Of a stretch of DNA of 64,000 bases, positions 34,813-44,088 are shown piece by piece (position 1 is the first letter of the stretch; the number at the start of each line of letters is the position of its first letter). Source of the DNA: Vibrio chagasii (lineage in GTDB: Bacteria; Pseudomonadota; Gammaproteobacteria; Enterobacterales; Vibrionaceae); the NCBI RefSeq assembly GCF_002954585.1, contig NZ_MSCI01000002.1:2396089-2460088 (forward strand), written 5' to 3'. The translations under genes and the position numbers were made by a program. Under the pieces are notes generated by a model. It saw only the letters and a list, made by a program, of their open reading frames with translations. It searched no databases and was not told the DNA's origin.

Positions 34813-37671
34813 CTAACGAATGATTTCAAGCTCTTCTATTGGAATATCTAACTTTTCTAATTGCGGGCGAAGCGATGCCGCATCACCAACCACAATTATT
34901 TGATAATCATTCGGGTCGAACCATTTCTTCGATAGTTCATTCAATGTCTCTTTTGAGACCGTCTCAACTATCTGATTACGCTGCTGTAGGTAATCTTCAT
35001 CTAGGCTCAATGCAACAATATTACTCAACAACCCTGCTTTCTGACTTGGTGTTTCGTATTTGAGTGCATCTTGTTGACCGACGGCAAGGCGCATAAATTT
35101 CACCTCTTCGTCAGTTAATCCACTTTGGCTAAACTCATTAAGTTCATTAATAAACTCTTGAATCGATAGCACTGTCGCGTTAGCTCTTACCTGTGCGCTA
35201 AATACTACCGCACCTGTTTCACGAGTGCTGGCAAAGTAACCGCTCGCACCATAAGTGTATGCTTTGTCTTCGCGTAGGTTCTGGTTAATGCGGCTATTAA
35301 AGTTACCCGCTAGGTTAAAGTTAGCCAATTGGCTCTTATACAGCTCACCCGTAGCATCAAAAGGCAGACCTTTACGAACTAAGCGAACGATACTTTGTGG
35401 CGCGCCCGGCTTATCAACTAAATACAAACGCTGCTCAGTTAGGTCTTTGACGATCTGTGGGCGTGTCAACGGTGCCGCCTCGCCTTGCCACTCCTCAAAG
35501 AATTGTAGCTGCTTTCCAACCTCTTTCTTCGAGATGTCCCCTACAATAACAATATTAGCTCCTTCTGGAGTATAGTGTTGACTGTAAAACTGTTTTACAT
35601 CGTCCAGAGTTAACGATTCTAGAGAGTCTTTAGTACCATCACTCGCACGAGCAAAAATACTGTCGCCAAACAGCACTTCACGGGTTGCTTGAGATGCCAT
35701 CCAACTTGGTTGTTGATGCTGATATACCACCCCTTCTAGCATCTGTTTCTTAACGCGTTCGAAGTCTTGCTCATCGAACTTAGGCTCCAGCAAAACCTCT
35801 TGCACGATCGCCAAAGTTTGAGGCAGGTTTTTCTCTAGCGTAGAAATTGAAATATCCGTGGTATAGCTACCAGCACTGATACCCACACTGCTGCCCAACT
35901 TATCTAGAGTCGCCTGTAGCTCTTCAACCGTTCGCTTGGTGGAGCCTTCTTCCATCAGAGCGGCAGTTAAGTTTGCTAGGCCCTCTTGTCCTTTACGAAC
36001 ATAACGCTCACCTGCTGGCAGTTGAATTTGCATTTGTACCGTCGGCGTTTCACTGGTCTCTGTACCAATCAGGTCAGTACCATTTGCAAAGTGCATGCGA
36101 TACAGCTCTGGCATTGTCGCTTCGACACCAAAGGTCACCTCAGGCATTACACTGCGATCAAAGGTGTCCGTTGCTCTTCTGAAGTTCAACTGGTCTTCCG
36201 TTACTTTACTGTATTCAGGCAAAGTACGTGGTGGCGTGGTAAATGTCGCCTCTCGAACGGCTAAATCAAGCTGCTTTTTCGGAACAACACTCAAAGTAAC
36301 CTTATGCTTACCTTCGATGAAATCTTGGTAGGCCTTGCTCACGCTTTCAGGTGTGACGGCACGGATTTGATCCAGCTGGGACTCAATGCGATCTGGCTGA
36401 CCATAGAAAGTTTGGTTAGATGCCAATTGCGACACCTTACCTTTAACACTTTGCAGTGCAAAAACCGCATCCGCTTCGGCCATCCCGGTAATCTGGTCTA
36501 GGCGATCTTGTTGAACACCCTCTTTCGAGAACTTATCTAAGGTATCCATTAACTCTTTGTTGAGAGCCGTTAAGTCACCTTTTTTACCAGAGTTACCCAT
36601 CGCATAGACGTACATGGTACATGCCAACTCAGCACAATCATGGAATGAGCCTGCACTCACTGCTTTTTGTGTCTTCACTAAGTTTTGGTAAAGGTAACTA
36701 TTAGTACCGGAACCTAAAACGTTAGACAGCGCATTCAGTGACGCTTGGGTCTCTTCACCGCGATAAGTCGTCGGCCAACCAACCAGTACCATTGGCTGAC
36801 GAATGTTATCTTCTAGGGTGATGTACTTATCTTCCGTCAGTACCGCAGGTTGTTTCTCAGCAGGCTCAACCTCTGGACCTTTCGGGATTGGACCAAAGTA
36901 TTTATTAACCCACTCAAGCGTATCGTCAACATCGATATCACCACCGATTGTCAGTACCGCATTATTTGGGCCGTACCAACGCAGGAAGAATGCCTTGAGG
37001 TCATTCACATCGACGCGGTCAAGATCTTCGACATAGCCAATTGGTTGCCATGAATATGGGTGTCCTTCAGGGTAAAGCGCTTCACCCATTCGCTCCCACA
37101 TCAGACCGTAAGGGCGGTTTTCATAGCTTTGAGCACGTTCGTTTTTAACCGTGCCTCTTTGTACTTCGAATTTCTTCTGAGAAACCGCATCCAATAAGAA
37201 GCCCATTCGATCTGATTCTAACCACAACATTTTCTCAAGCTGGTTTGAGGGAACCGTCTCAAAGTAGTTCGTGCGATCGCGGTTAGTGGTACCGTTTAAC
37301 GAACCACCCGCTTCTGTAATGATCTTAAAGTGCTGTTGATCGCCAACATTCTCAGATCCTTGGAACATCATATGCTCGAAGAAATGTGCAAAGCCTGATT
37401 TGCCTATCTCTTCACGTGCAGAACCGACATGGTAAGTCACATCCACATGCACCAATGGATCAGAATCATCAGGAGAAAGAATAACGGTTAAGCCATTATC
37501 CAATTGATACTTAGTGTAAGGAATCACCACTTTAGCTTTAGAGGGCTTAACCTCTTCTAAAAGAGTGACACCTTCTGGTAATGAGGAAAAGAAGGATGTT
37601 GAGCTAGGTACATTGTAAGAACAGCCGGCAATGGCGATAAGAGAAAATGTACCAAGTAAAACCTTTTTCAT
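34813..37671 (-). CDS. Predicted lipoprotein zinc protease, M16 (pitrilysin) family
   Basis: The 952 residues begin with a lipobox (AIAGC, Cys17), so an outer-membrane or periplasmic lipoprotein is predicted. It has two M16 halves, typical of insulinase-like clamshell proteases. The first half carries the zinc motif HFFEH (His96, Glu99, His100) and the downstream RGTVKNERAQ segment with the third ligand region. The second half lacks this motif, as in other M16B-type proteins with an inactive half. Substrates are unknown. It is the last gene of the MDR-yqaA-M16 group, ten bases after yqaA. Family assignment is firm; function beyond proteolysis is not. Confidence 0.92.
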   Translation of the reverse strand: MKKVLLGTFSLIAIAGCSYNVPSSTSFFSSLPEGVTLLEEVKPSKAKVVIPYTKYQLDNGLTVILSPDDSDPLVHVDVTYHVGSAREEIGKSGFAHFFEHMMFQGSENVGDQQHFKIITEAGGSLNGTTNRDRTNYFETVPSNQLEKMLWLESDRMGFLLDAVSQKKFEVQRGTVKNERAQSYENRPYGLMWERMGEALYPEGHPYSWQPIGYVEDLDRVDVNDLKAFFLRWYGPNNAVLTIGGDIDVDDTLEWVNKYFGPIPKGPEVEPAEKQPAVLTEDKYITLEDNIRQPMVLVGWPTTYRGEETQASLNALSNVLGSGTNSYLYQNLVKTQKAVSAGSFHDCAELACTMYVYAMGNSGKKGDLTALNKELMDTLDKFSKEGVQQDRLDQITGMAEADAVFALQSVKGKVSQLASNQTFYGQPDRIESQLDQIRAVTPESVSKAYQDFIEGKHKVTLSVVPKKQLDLAVREATFTTPPRTLPEYSKVTEDQLNFRRATDTFDRSVMPEVTFGVEATMPELYRMHFANGTDLIGTETSETPTVQMQIQLPAGERYVRKGQEGLANLTAALMEEGSTKRTVEELQATLDKLGSSVGISAGSYTTDISISTLEKNLPQTLAIVQEVLLEPKFDEQDFERVKKQMLEGVVYQHQQPSWMASQATREVLFGDSIFARASDGTKDSLESLTLDDVKQFYSQHYTPEGANIVIVGDISKKEVGKQLQFFEEWQGEAAPLTRPQIVKDLTEQRLYLVDKPGAPQSIVRLVRKGLPFDATGELYKSQLANFNLAGNFNSRINQNLREDKAYTYGASGYFASTRETGAVVFSAQVRANATVLSIQEFINELNEFSQSGLTDEEVKFMRLAVGQQDALKYETPSQKAGLLSNIVALSLDEDYLQQRNQIVETVSKETLNELSKKWFDPNDYQIIVVGDAASLRPQLEKLDIPIEELEIIR

Positions 37672-37680
37672 AGGTTCTCC

Positions 37681-38142
37681 TTAGAAAAAACCGAAATAGA
37701 TAGCAGCAAGTAAGCTATAGCGAGCAGCTTTGCCAATCGCAATCAAGATAACGCTAGGGATGAATTTCATTCTCAGCCAACCAGCAGCTAGACACAGAGG
37801 ATCACCGATAACGGGCAACCAACTGAATAGTAAAGTCCAGTAACCATAACGGCTTAGCCAAGCCATAGCCTTATGACCATGCTTTTCTGATTGAGTTCGA
37901 TTAGGTAACCACAAACCAATCCAATAGTTAGTAAGACCGCCTAAGGTGTTGCCGAGTGTCGCTATCAGAATGATCGACAATGTTGAGAATTGATCTAAGC
38001 TCAATGCCGCGATAAGGCTCGCTTCAGAGCCTCCGGGCAACAAGGTGGCACTCAAGAAGCCACTGATAAATAAGACCCATAGCGCTGAATCAGAGAACCA
38101 CAGCGCTATGTTTTCGAAAAGAGAATTAAAGAACTCTAGCAC
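37681..38142 (-). CDS. YqaA family membrane protein (DedA-like)
   Basis: The 153-residue inner-membrane protein has four hydrophobic stretches and the SNARE-associated/DedA-like signature FISGFLSATLLPGGSEA. GNTLGGLTNYWIGLWLP and ATWLPVIGDP-like SWLPVIGDPLCLAAGWLR follow, as in E. coli YqaA. The function is unknown. It is six bases after the MDR oxidoreductase gene and ten bases before the M16 protease gene, so it belongs to one operon with them. Confidence 0.85.
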   Translation of the reverse strand: MLEFFNSLFENIALWFSDSALWVLFISGFLSATLLPGGSEASLIAALSLDQFSTLSIILIATLGNTLGGLTNYWIGLWLPNRTQSEKHGHKAMAWLSRYGYWTLLFSWLPVIGDPLCLAAGWLRMKFIPSVILIAIGKAARYSLLAAIYFGFF

Positions 38143-38148
38143 TGCATA

Positions 38149-39102
38149 TTAACCTTCTTGCATCTTAAGCAGTACCTTGCCTCTGGTGTGTCCGGTTTCT
38201 ACCTGCAGATGAGCCGACTGTGCCTCTTCCAGCGGGTAAATACCTTGAACTTCTGTTTTTAGCAATCCAACACTCACCATATAAAGCATGGTATCCATTT
38301 GCTCTGGATTAGGTTCCACCAACATACCTGATGCTGTGAAACCTAAAAGTTTTGCCTTCTCGCAGATTAACTCTGCCGATAGGGTCGGAACGGTAACCAC
38401 TCTTGCACCATCCTTCAGGCACTTCAACGCATCAAGCGCCGTATCGCCACCTACCAAATCAATCAGCACGTCAACATCCGACACTCGTTCAGACGCTGGA
38501 GCAAATTTATAGTTAATAGCATGGGCACCTAGCGTTGCTAGGTAGTCAAGATTTGCTTCACTACAAGTAGTGTAAACCTCAGCTTTTGCTGCAACAGCAA
38601 TTTGAACGGCGATGTGTCCAACGCCACCTGCACCCGCTAAGATGAGTACTCGATCACCCTCTTTCACTTCCGCTTTATTGAGCGCTTGTGCCGCCGTTTG
38701 ACTCGCCAAAGGAAGAGCAGCTGCCGCTTCTAACGTTACAGAGTTAGGAATGATGCTCAGCGCAGTTTCAGGTACACACACATATTGACTGTAGCCACCG
38801 CCTTGCAATGGGAAGCCGATAAAGCCCGCCACATTATCACCAACAGTAAAACGCTCAGCCTGTTCGCCTAGCGTAACCACTTGCCCCGCGATATCGTAGC
38901 CTGGTACCCAAGGTAGGTTATCTTTGTTTTGTGCAGCCGCCCAACCTAGCCCTGCACGAGTTTTAACATCTATCGGATTGACGCCGGAAAAAAAGACCTT
39001 AACCACTACTTCGCCAGCTTTTGGCTCTGGTATTGCACTGGTTTGAAGTACAAGGTTTTCCACCCCACCAAACTCGGTAATCGCTATCTGTCTATTTTCC
39101 AT
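38149..39102 (-). CDS. NADPH-dependent quinone oxidoreductase-like MDR protein
   Basis: The 317 residues belong to the medium-chain dehydrogenase/reductase superfamily, zeta-crystallin/quinone reductase type, without the structural zinc cysteines. The nucleotide-binding motif is AGAGGVGHIAVQIA near 148-161. GVNPIDVKTRAG and PWVPGYDIAGQVV mark the N-terminal catalytic domain. A redox role with small carbonyls or quinones is likely, substrate unknown. The ATG is the first codon of a three-gene operon with yqaA and the M16 protease, and is about 150 bases from the end of oadB. Confidence 0.88.
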   Translation of the reverse strand: MENRQIAITEFGGVENLVLQTSAIPEPKAGEVVVKVFFSGVNPIDVKTRAGLGWAAAQNKDNLPWVPGYDIAGQVVTLGEQAERFTVGDNVAGFIGFPLQGGGYSQYVCVPETALSIIPNSVTLEAAAALPLASQTAAQALNKAEVKEGDRVLILAGAGGVGHIAVQIAVAAKAEVYTTCSEANLDYLATLGAHAINYKFAPASERVSDVDVLIDLVGGDTALDALKCLKDGARVVTVPTLSAELICEKAKLLGFTASGMLVEPNPEQMDTMLYMVSVGLLKTEVQGIYPLEEAQSAHLQVETGHTRGKVLLKMQEG

Positions 39103-39141
39103 TTAAACACGTCCCTAATTAGTTAAAACCTAACGAATAAA

Positions 39142-39168
39142 AGAAAGGGATGCACAAGCATCCCTTCG
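39142..39168 (-). terminator. Terminator of the oad operon
   Basis: AAGGGATGC and GCATCCCTT pair around a four-base loop and TCTTTTATT follows on the minus strand. It lies between oadB and the MDR gene. Confidence 0.75.
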
Positions 39169-39255
39169 ACTATAAACCATTTAATAAGGCTAAGTTAACC
39201 GCTCATTCGTAAATTGACGACCAATTAACGTAACGATACATGACCTAGCCATCCA

Positions 39256-40386
39256 TTAACCGACTAGCGCTAATAGAATACCAGCCGCAACAGCACTACC
39301 TAGTACACCTGCTACGTTCGGCCCCATTGCGTGCATCAACAAGAAGTTCTGAGGGTTCGCCTCAAGACCAACCTTGTTCACAACACGAGCCGCCATTGGA
39401 ACCGCTGATACACCAGCAGCGCCAATCAGTGGGTTGATGTCCTCTTTCGAGAAACGGTTTAATAGCTTCGCCATCAACACACCACCCGCAGTACCGATAC
39501 TAAATGCCACCGCACCTAAACCTAGAATACCTAGCGTTTCTAAGTTCAAGAAGGTATCTGCTTGAAGCTTAGAACCTACGCCCAAGCCAAGGAAGATGGT
39601 CACAACGTTGATCAGTTCGTTTTGTGCCGTCTTAGATAGACGGTCAACTACGCCTGCTTCACGCATTAAGTTACCTAAACAGAACATACCAACCAGTGGT
39701 GTTGCAGAAGGCAGGAACAAGATCGTCATCAGCAATACTGCAAGTGGGAAAAGGATCTTCTCACCTTTGCTTACGTGACGAAGCTGAGCCATCTTAATTT
39801 TACGCTCTTCTGGAGACGTTAACGCCTTCATGATTGGCGGCTGAATAATAGGAACTAAAGCCATGTAGCTGTATGCAGCTACGGCAATCGCACCTAACAG
39901 ATCAGGAGAGAGCTTACTCGCTAAGAAGATAGCCGTTGGGCCATCTGCACCACCAATGATTGCGATTGAAGAAGCGTCTGCCATGGTAAATTCCATGCCT
40001 GGAATGTAGTTCAGCAAGATCGCACCAAATAGTGTTGCGAAAATACCAAACTGAGCAGCTGCACCTAACCACAAGGTTTTAGGGTTAGCGATCAATGCAC
40101 CAAAATCCGTCATCGCGCCCACGCCCATAAAGATCAGCAGTGGGAAAATACCCGTTTCGATACCAATGTAGTAGACGTAGTACAGCAAACCGCCCGGATC
40201 AGTAAATCCAGCATTTGGGATATTGGCCAATACAGCACCAAAACCAATAGGTAGCAGCAGTAAAGGTTCAAATCCTTTGCGGATTGCCAAAAACAACAGC
40301 AAGCAACCGACCAGCATCATACAAATCTGGCCGAACTCGAAGTTAGCAATCCCTGTTTCAGACCATAAGGTCATCAATCCTTCCAT
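39256..40386 (-). CDS. oadB: Na+-pumping oxaloacetate decarboxylase beta subunit
   Basis: OadB is the membrane subunit that decarboxylates carboxybiotin and exports Na+. The 376 residues are almost entirely hydrophobic helices. The conserved GGADGPTAIFLASKLSP (Asp at about 150-165) and PLIGAAGVSAVPMAARVV segments, with the Na+-binding Asp and the functional Asn/Ser, are all present. It is the third gene of oadGAB, nine bases after oadA. In vibrios the pump is used in citrate or oxaloacetate metabolism and gluconeogenic routing. No citrate lyase genes are visible here, so this is the stand-alone copy. Confidence 0.96.
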   Translation of the reverse strand: MEGLMTLWSETGIANFEFGQICMMLVGCLLLFLAIRKGFEPLLLLPIGFGAVLANIPNAGFTDPGGLLYYVYYIGIETGIFPLLIFMGVGAMTDFGALIANPKTLWLGAAAQFGIFATLFGAILLNYIPGMEFTMADASSIAIIGGADGPTAIFLASKLSPDLLGAIAVAAYSYMALVPIIQPPIMKALTSPEERKIKMAQLRHVSKGEKILFPLAVLLMTILFLPSATPLVGMFCLGNLMREAGVVDRLSKTAQNELINVVTIFLGLGVGSKLQADTFLNLETLGILGLGAVAFSIGTAGGVLMAKLLNRFSKEDINPLIGAAGVSAVPMAARVVNKVGLEANPQNFLLMHAMGPNVAGVLGSAVAAGILLALVG

Positions 40387-40395
40387 GGTACTCCC

Positions 40396-42189
40396 TTACG
40401 CTAGGCTTAGTAGTGGAGCGCCTACAGTAACTGCATCGCCTTCTTTAACATTCAGTTCTTGAACGATACCACCACGAGCAGCACGAACTTCCGTTTCCAT
40501 CTTCATCGCTTCTAGAATAAGCAGAACATCGCCTTCAGCCACTTCAGCGCCAGCCTGAACGTTCACTTTAAAGATGTTACCCGCAAGAGGAGCAGGAACT
40601 GCTTCAGCATCAGATACCGCTACAGGCGCAGCTTGTGCCGCTTGAGCTGGTTTTGCTGATGGTGCTACTGATGTCAGTTCACCTTGTGGGCCGACTTCTA
40701 CATCATAAACTTGGCCATCCACCTTCACGCTGTAGCTTTCGATACCACCAGATACTGGAGCGGGTGCCGCTGCTGCCACAGGAGCCGCAGCTTCTGCCGT
40801 TGGTGCTGGTTCAAATGCTTCAGGATTACGACGGTTCTTAAGGAACTTAAGACCCACTTGTGGGAACAGTGCGTAAGTCAGTACATCATCTACCGTGTCT
40901 TCCGCTAGAGAGATACCTTCTTCTTTTGCTTTTTCTAGCAAATCAGTCGTTAGCTCATCCATTTCAGACTTCAGCAGATCTGCAGGGCGACAAGTGATCG
41001 CTTCCGCACCATCCAATACTTTAGCTTGCAGTTCTGCATCCACTTCAGCTGGAGCTTGGCCGTATTCGCCTTTCAATAGACCCGCTGTTTCTTTAGTGAT
41101 GCTCTTGTAGCGCTCGCCCGTTAGTACGTTAATAACCGCTTGAGTACCAACGATTTGAGAAGTTGGCGTTACCAGAGGAATGTAGCCAAGCTCTTTACGT
41201 ACGCGAGGGATCTCTTCAAGCACCTCATCCATACGATCTGCAGCGCCTTGCTCTTTTAACTGGCCTTCCATGTTCGTCAACATGCCGCCAGGAACCTGAG
41301 CAATCAAGATACGAGAATCAACACCTTTTAGTTGGCCTTCCCATTTCGCGTACTTTTTACGAACATCACGGAAGTAAGAAGCGATTGGCTCAATCTGATC
41401 CAGCTTAAGGTTAGTATCACGCTCAGTACCTTCTAACATCGCCACAACCGTTTCTGTTGGTGTGTGACCGTAAGTACAGCTCATTGAAGAGATAGCGGTA
41501 TCTAGAATATCGATACCCGCTTCAACTGCTTTAACGGCTGTTGCTGTAGAAAGACCCGTTGTCGCGTGGCTATGCAGTGCTAGAGGAACATCACACGACG
41601 CTTTGATGCGTGTAATTAACTCTTCAGCTTCGTAAGGCTTTAATAAACCTGACATATCTTTGATACATAATGAATGACAACCTAGGTCTTCTAGACGCTT
41701 AGCCAGATCAACCCAAGTATCTGAGTTGTGGACAGGGCTGGTTGTGTAAGACAAAGTACCTTGAGCGTGACCACCAACATCAATTGTTGCTTTCACCGCT
41801 TTCTCAAAGTTACGTACATCATTCATCGCATCAAAAATACGGAATACGTCCATGCCGTTCTTATGGGCACGTTCAACAAATTTTTCGACTACGTCATCCG
41901 CGTAGTGACGGTAACCCAACAGGTTTTGACCACGCAGTAGCATCTGCATTGGTGTGTTTGGCATCGCTTTCTTTAGTTCACGAAGACGCTCCCATGGATC
42001 CTCTCCAAGAAAACGAATACACGAATCAAACGTCGCGCCGCCCCAAGTCTCAAGTGACCAGTAACCGACCTTATCCAGTTCTGCCGCTATTGGCAGCATA
42101 TCTTCGATACGCATACGAGTAGCAAATAGTGACTGATGGGCGTCACGAAGTACCACGTCTGTGATAGCTAGTGGTTTAGACATGCTCAT
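40396..42189 (-). CDS. oadA: Oxaloacetate decarboxylase alpha subunit (carboxyltransferase and biotin carrier)
   Basis: OadA moves the carboxyl group from oxaloacetate to its own biotin. The 597 residues have the carboxyltransferase barrel (about 1-330, with DVVLRDAHQS, ETWGGATFD and IKDMSGLLKP). A PYC_OADA connector and an Ala/Pro-rich linker (about 460-525) follow. The C-terminal biotinyl domain carries EAMKMETEV, with the lysine to be biotinylated. AGGAG lies eight bases before the ATG. It is the central gene of the oad operon, 26 bases after oadG. Confidence 0.97.
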   Translation of the reverse strand: MSMSKPLAITDVVLRDAHQSLFATRMRIEDMLPIAAELDKVGYWSLETWGGATFDSCIRFLGEDPWERLRELKKAMPNTPMQMLLRGQNLLGYRHYADDVVEKFVERAHKNGMDVFRIFDAMNDVRNFEKAVKATIDVGGHAQGTLSYTTSPVHNSDTWVDLAKRLEDLGCHSLCIKDMSGLLKPYEAEELITRIKASCDVPLALHSHATTGLSTATAVKAVEAGIDILDTAISSMSCTYGHTPTETVVAMLEGTERDTNLKLDQIEPIASYFRDVRKKYAKWEGQLKGVDSRILIAQVPGGMLTNMEGQLKEQGAADRMDEVLEEIPRVRKELGYIPLVTPTSQIVGTQAVINVLTGERYKSITKETAGLLKGEYGQAPAEVDAELQAKVLDGAEAITCRPADLLKSEMDELTTDLLEKAKEEGISLAEDTVDDVLTYALFPQVGLKFLKNRRNPEAFEPAPTAEAAAPVAAAAPAPVSGGIESYSVKVDGQVYDVEVGPQGELTSVAPSAKPAQAAQAAPVAVSDAEAVPAPLAGNIFKVNVQAGAEVAEGDVLLILEAMKMETEVRAARGGIVQELNVKEGDAVTVGAPLLSLA

Positions 42190-42214
42190 AAACTCCTTTT
42201 TAATCCTTTAAATG

Positions 42215-42472
42215 CTACTTAGCAGTCGACGCACGGTATTGATGAACCGCGGCCGAAATTGCTGCCACTACCTGTGGACTAACAGCTGAAGGGTTTGATT
42301 GTGATTTTTGAATTTTTTTAGGTGCTGCGATCGGCTCTGGTACTTCTTCTGGTACCAGTTTTGACATCAACCGAACGAGGTAAACTAGAATAGTTAGGAA
42401 AATAAAGACAACGGACATCCCCGTTATCATCAGAGTCGCCGCATCTCCTAGCAGGCTTCCAATATTAGTCAT
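42215..42472 (-). CDS. oadG: Oxaloacetate decarboxylase gamma subunit
   Basis: OadG is a small membrane anchor that assembles the OadA-OadB complex and binds zinc through its C-terminus. The 85 residues have one helix (about 12-35, LMITGMSVVFIFLTILVYLV) and a Pro/Lys/Ser-rich cytoplasmic part. HQYRASTAK forms the end. The ORF could start seven codons earlier. I use the ATG preceded by AGGAAG six bases upstream, which yields MTNIGSLLGDAATLM, the normal N-terminus. It is the first gene of the operon. Confidence 0.92.
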   Translation of the reverse strand: MTNIGSLLGDAATLMITGMSVVFIFLTILVYLVRLMSKLVPEEVPEPIAAPKKIQKSQSNPSAVSPQVVAAISAAVHQYRASTAK

Positions 42473-42847
42473 GTTGCTTCCTTTCTTCGTCATCCTGACA
42501 TATGTACAGGATTTCAGCGAATAGTGATCCCGACCCTTGGATTATCTCGATTGGTAAAACTTTGTCAATTTTGTTTAAGGTTCTGTTACAGATAACGCAC
42601 ACATCAGGTTAATTATTCGCCTATCAGATCACATAAATCTGTCAAATATGTAATTTTTAGAGAATTAAACTGTGACTTAAATAGAGCTTTTTTAAGAAAT
42701 GATATGAGAAAGGTGGAATAACAAGGAAGTATTCAATAACCACTTAAAATACAACAAGTTAAACGTTAAGTAATTTTAACATTTTATCAACATTTATGCA
42801 GCGGACATAAAAAAAACCTCGTAAAAACGAGGCTTTTTTTAGTAATG
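42473..42847. other. Gap between the tRNA array and oadG
   Basis: About 375 bases. The high end is the tRNA terminator. The rest is A/T-rich and must carry the oad promoter on the minus strand. A TTGACA at about 42633-42638 (minus) is a possible -35, but no good -10 is paired with it. Nothing else is seen. Confidence 0.5.
42808..42841 (-). terminator. Terminator of the tRNA array
   Basis: AAGCCTCG and CGAGGCTT-type arms (CCTCG/CGAGG with flanking A and T runs of seven or more) close around TTTTTA on the minus strand, right after the last tRNA-Arg. Confidence 0.85.
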
Positions 42848-42924
42848 TGGCGCGCTCTGGAGGATTCGAACCTCCGACCGCCTGGTTCGTAGCCAGGTAC
42901 TCTATCCAGCTGAGCTAAGAGCGC
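42848..42924 (-). tRNA. tRNA-Arg (anticodon ACG), acceptor type GCGCTCT
   Basis: A 77-base cloverleaf on the minus strand. The anticodon stem CCTGG encloses CTACGAA (anticodon ACG), and the T arm is GGAGGTTCGAATCCTCC. The 3' CCA is encoded. The acceptor GCGCTCT pairs with AGAGCGC. It is last in the transcript. Confidence 0.97.
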
Positions 42925-42981
42925 ACGGTTTTCGATATCAGTATTCCCAATATCAGGAGTTCACAAGGAAACCCTAAAGAG

Positions 42982-43058
42982 TGGCGCGTCCTGGAGGATT
43001 CGAACCTCCGACCGCCTGGTTCGTAGCCAGGTACTCTATCCAGCTGAGCTAAGGACGC
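42982..43058 (-). tRNA. tRNA-Arg (ACG), acceptor type GCGTCCT
   Basis: Body identical to the previous copy, but the acceptor stem is GCGTCCT/AGGACGC, two compensated base-pair changes. Encoded CCA. Confidence 0.97.
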
Positions 43059-43115
43059 ACGGCTTTCGATATCAGTATTCCTAATATCAGGAGTTCACAA
43101 GGAAACCCTAAATAG

Positions 43116-43192
43116 TGGCGCGTCCTGGAGGATTCGAACCTCCGACCGCCTGGTTCGTAGCCAGGTACTCTATCCAGCTGAGCTAAGGACGC
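43116..43192 (-). tRNA. tRNA-Arg (ACG), acceptor type GCGTCCT
   Basis: Same 77-base sequence as the copy at 42982. The spacers on either side (GATATCAGTATTC...GTTCACAAGG) are near copies of each other. Confidence 0.97.
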
Positions 43193-43249
43193 GCAGTTTT
43201 CGATATTGGTATTCGCAACATCAGGAGTTCACAAGGAAACCCTAAATAG

Positions 43250-43326
43250 TGGCGCGCTCTGGAGGATTCGAACCTCCGACCGCCTGGTTCGTAGCCAGGT
43301 ACTCTATCCAGCTGAGCTAAGAGCGC
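43250..43326 (-). tRNA. tRNA-Arg (ACG), acceptor type GCGCTCT
   Basis: Acceptor as in the copy at 42848. The anticodon and T arms are unchanged, and CCA is encoded. Confidence 0.97.
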
Positions 43327-43379
43327 ACGGGTTTTAGTATCAACTGAGTCAATACAAGGATCAATAGTCCCTTAAATAG

Positions 43380-43456
43380 TGGCGCGTCCTGGAGGATTCG
43401 AACCTCCGACCGCCTGGTTCGTAGCCAGGTACTCTATCCAGCTGAGCTAAGGACGC
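43380..43456 (-). tRNA. tRNA-Arg (ACG), acceptor type GCGTCCT
   Basis: Acceptor GCGTCCT. The spacer to the next lower copy (GTATCAACTGAGTCAATAC) is nearly repeated between the copies at 43536 and 43666. Confidence 0.97.
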
Positions 43457-43535
43457 ACGGTTTTGATATTAATTCTCGACGAACGATTTATCAATATCGG
43501 GATTCACATTCTTATTAGAAGCAAACCCTAAATAG

Positions 43536-43612
43536 TGGCGCGCTCTGGAGGATTCGAACCTCCGACCGCCTGGTTCGTAGCCAGGTACTCTATCCAGCTG
43601 AGCTAAGAGCGC
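43536..43612 (-). tRNA. tRNA-Arg (ACG), acceptor type GCGCTCT
   Basis: Third copy of the GCGCTCT acceptor type. 77 bases with encoded CCA. Confidence 0.97.
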
Positions 43613-43665
43613 ACAGGTTTTGGTATCAACTTAGTCAATACGAGGATCAACAGACCCTTAAATAG

Positions 43666-43742
43666 TGGCGCGTCCTGGAGGATTCGAACCTCCGACCGCC
43701 TGGTTCGTAGCCAGGTACTCTATCCAGCTGAGCTAAGGACGC
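43666..43742 (-). tRNA. tRNA-Arg (ACG), acceptor type GCGTCCT
   Basis: First of the seven consecutive Arg copies after the hairpin-rich spacer 43743-43831. Confidence 0.97.
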
Positions 43743-43802
43743 ACGGTGTTCATTCATTCAGAATGAAGTTGTGAAATATATCACATTCTTCTTACTACGA
43801 AG

Positions 43803-43823
43803 AAAAAAAAAGGCCATCGGCCT
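43803..43823 (-). terminator. Possible weak terminator within the tRNA array
   Basis: On the minus strand AGGCC-GAT-GGCCT is followed by eight Ts, between tRNA-Ser and the run of seven tRNA-Arg. The stem is only five pairs, so attenuation or an RNase processing role is as likely as full termination. Confidence 0.4.
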
Positions 43824-43831
43824 GTAATGAA

Positions 43832-43924
43832 TGGCGGTGAGGGAGGGATTCGAACCCTCGATGCAGCTACAAACCACATACTCCCTTAGCAGGGGAGCGC
43901 CTTCGGCCACTCGGCCACCTCACC
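43832..43924 (-). tRNA. tRNA-Ser (anticodon GCT)
   Basis: A 93-base class II tRNA with a long variable arm. The anticodon stem CTCCC encloses CTGCTAA (anticodon GCT). It begins GGTGAGG and ends with encoded CCA. It reads AGC/AGT codons. Confidence 0.97.
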
Positions 43925-43968
43925 TAATTCATTATTCTCACATCACTTACAAGTAAGAAAAGAGAGAA

Positions 43969-44045
43969 TGGCGCGTCCTGGAGGATTCGAACCTCCGACC
44001 GCCTGGTTCGTAGCCAGGTACTCTATCCAGCTGAGCTAAGGACGC
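43969..44045 (-). tRNA. tRNA-Arg (ACG), acceptor type GCGTCCT
   Basis: Lies between the two tRNA-Ser copies. 77 bases, same body as the other Arg copies. Confidence 0.97.
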
Positions 44046-44088
44046 ACATTTACATTGTCCAAGTTGCTAACTATAGACTCGCAAGAAA

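Noticed and set aside
42494..42807. CRP site for the oad operon (TGTGATCTGATAGG near 42610-42630)
   Set aside because: Only one half site matches the consensus; the other does not.
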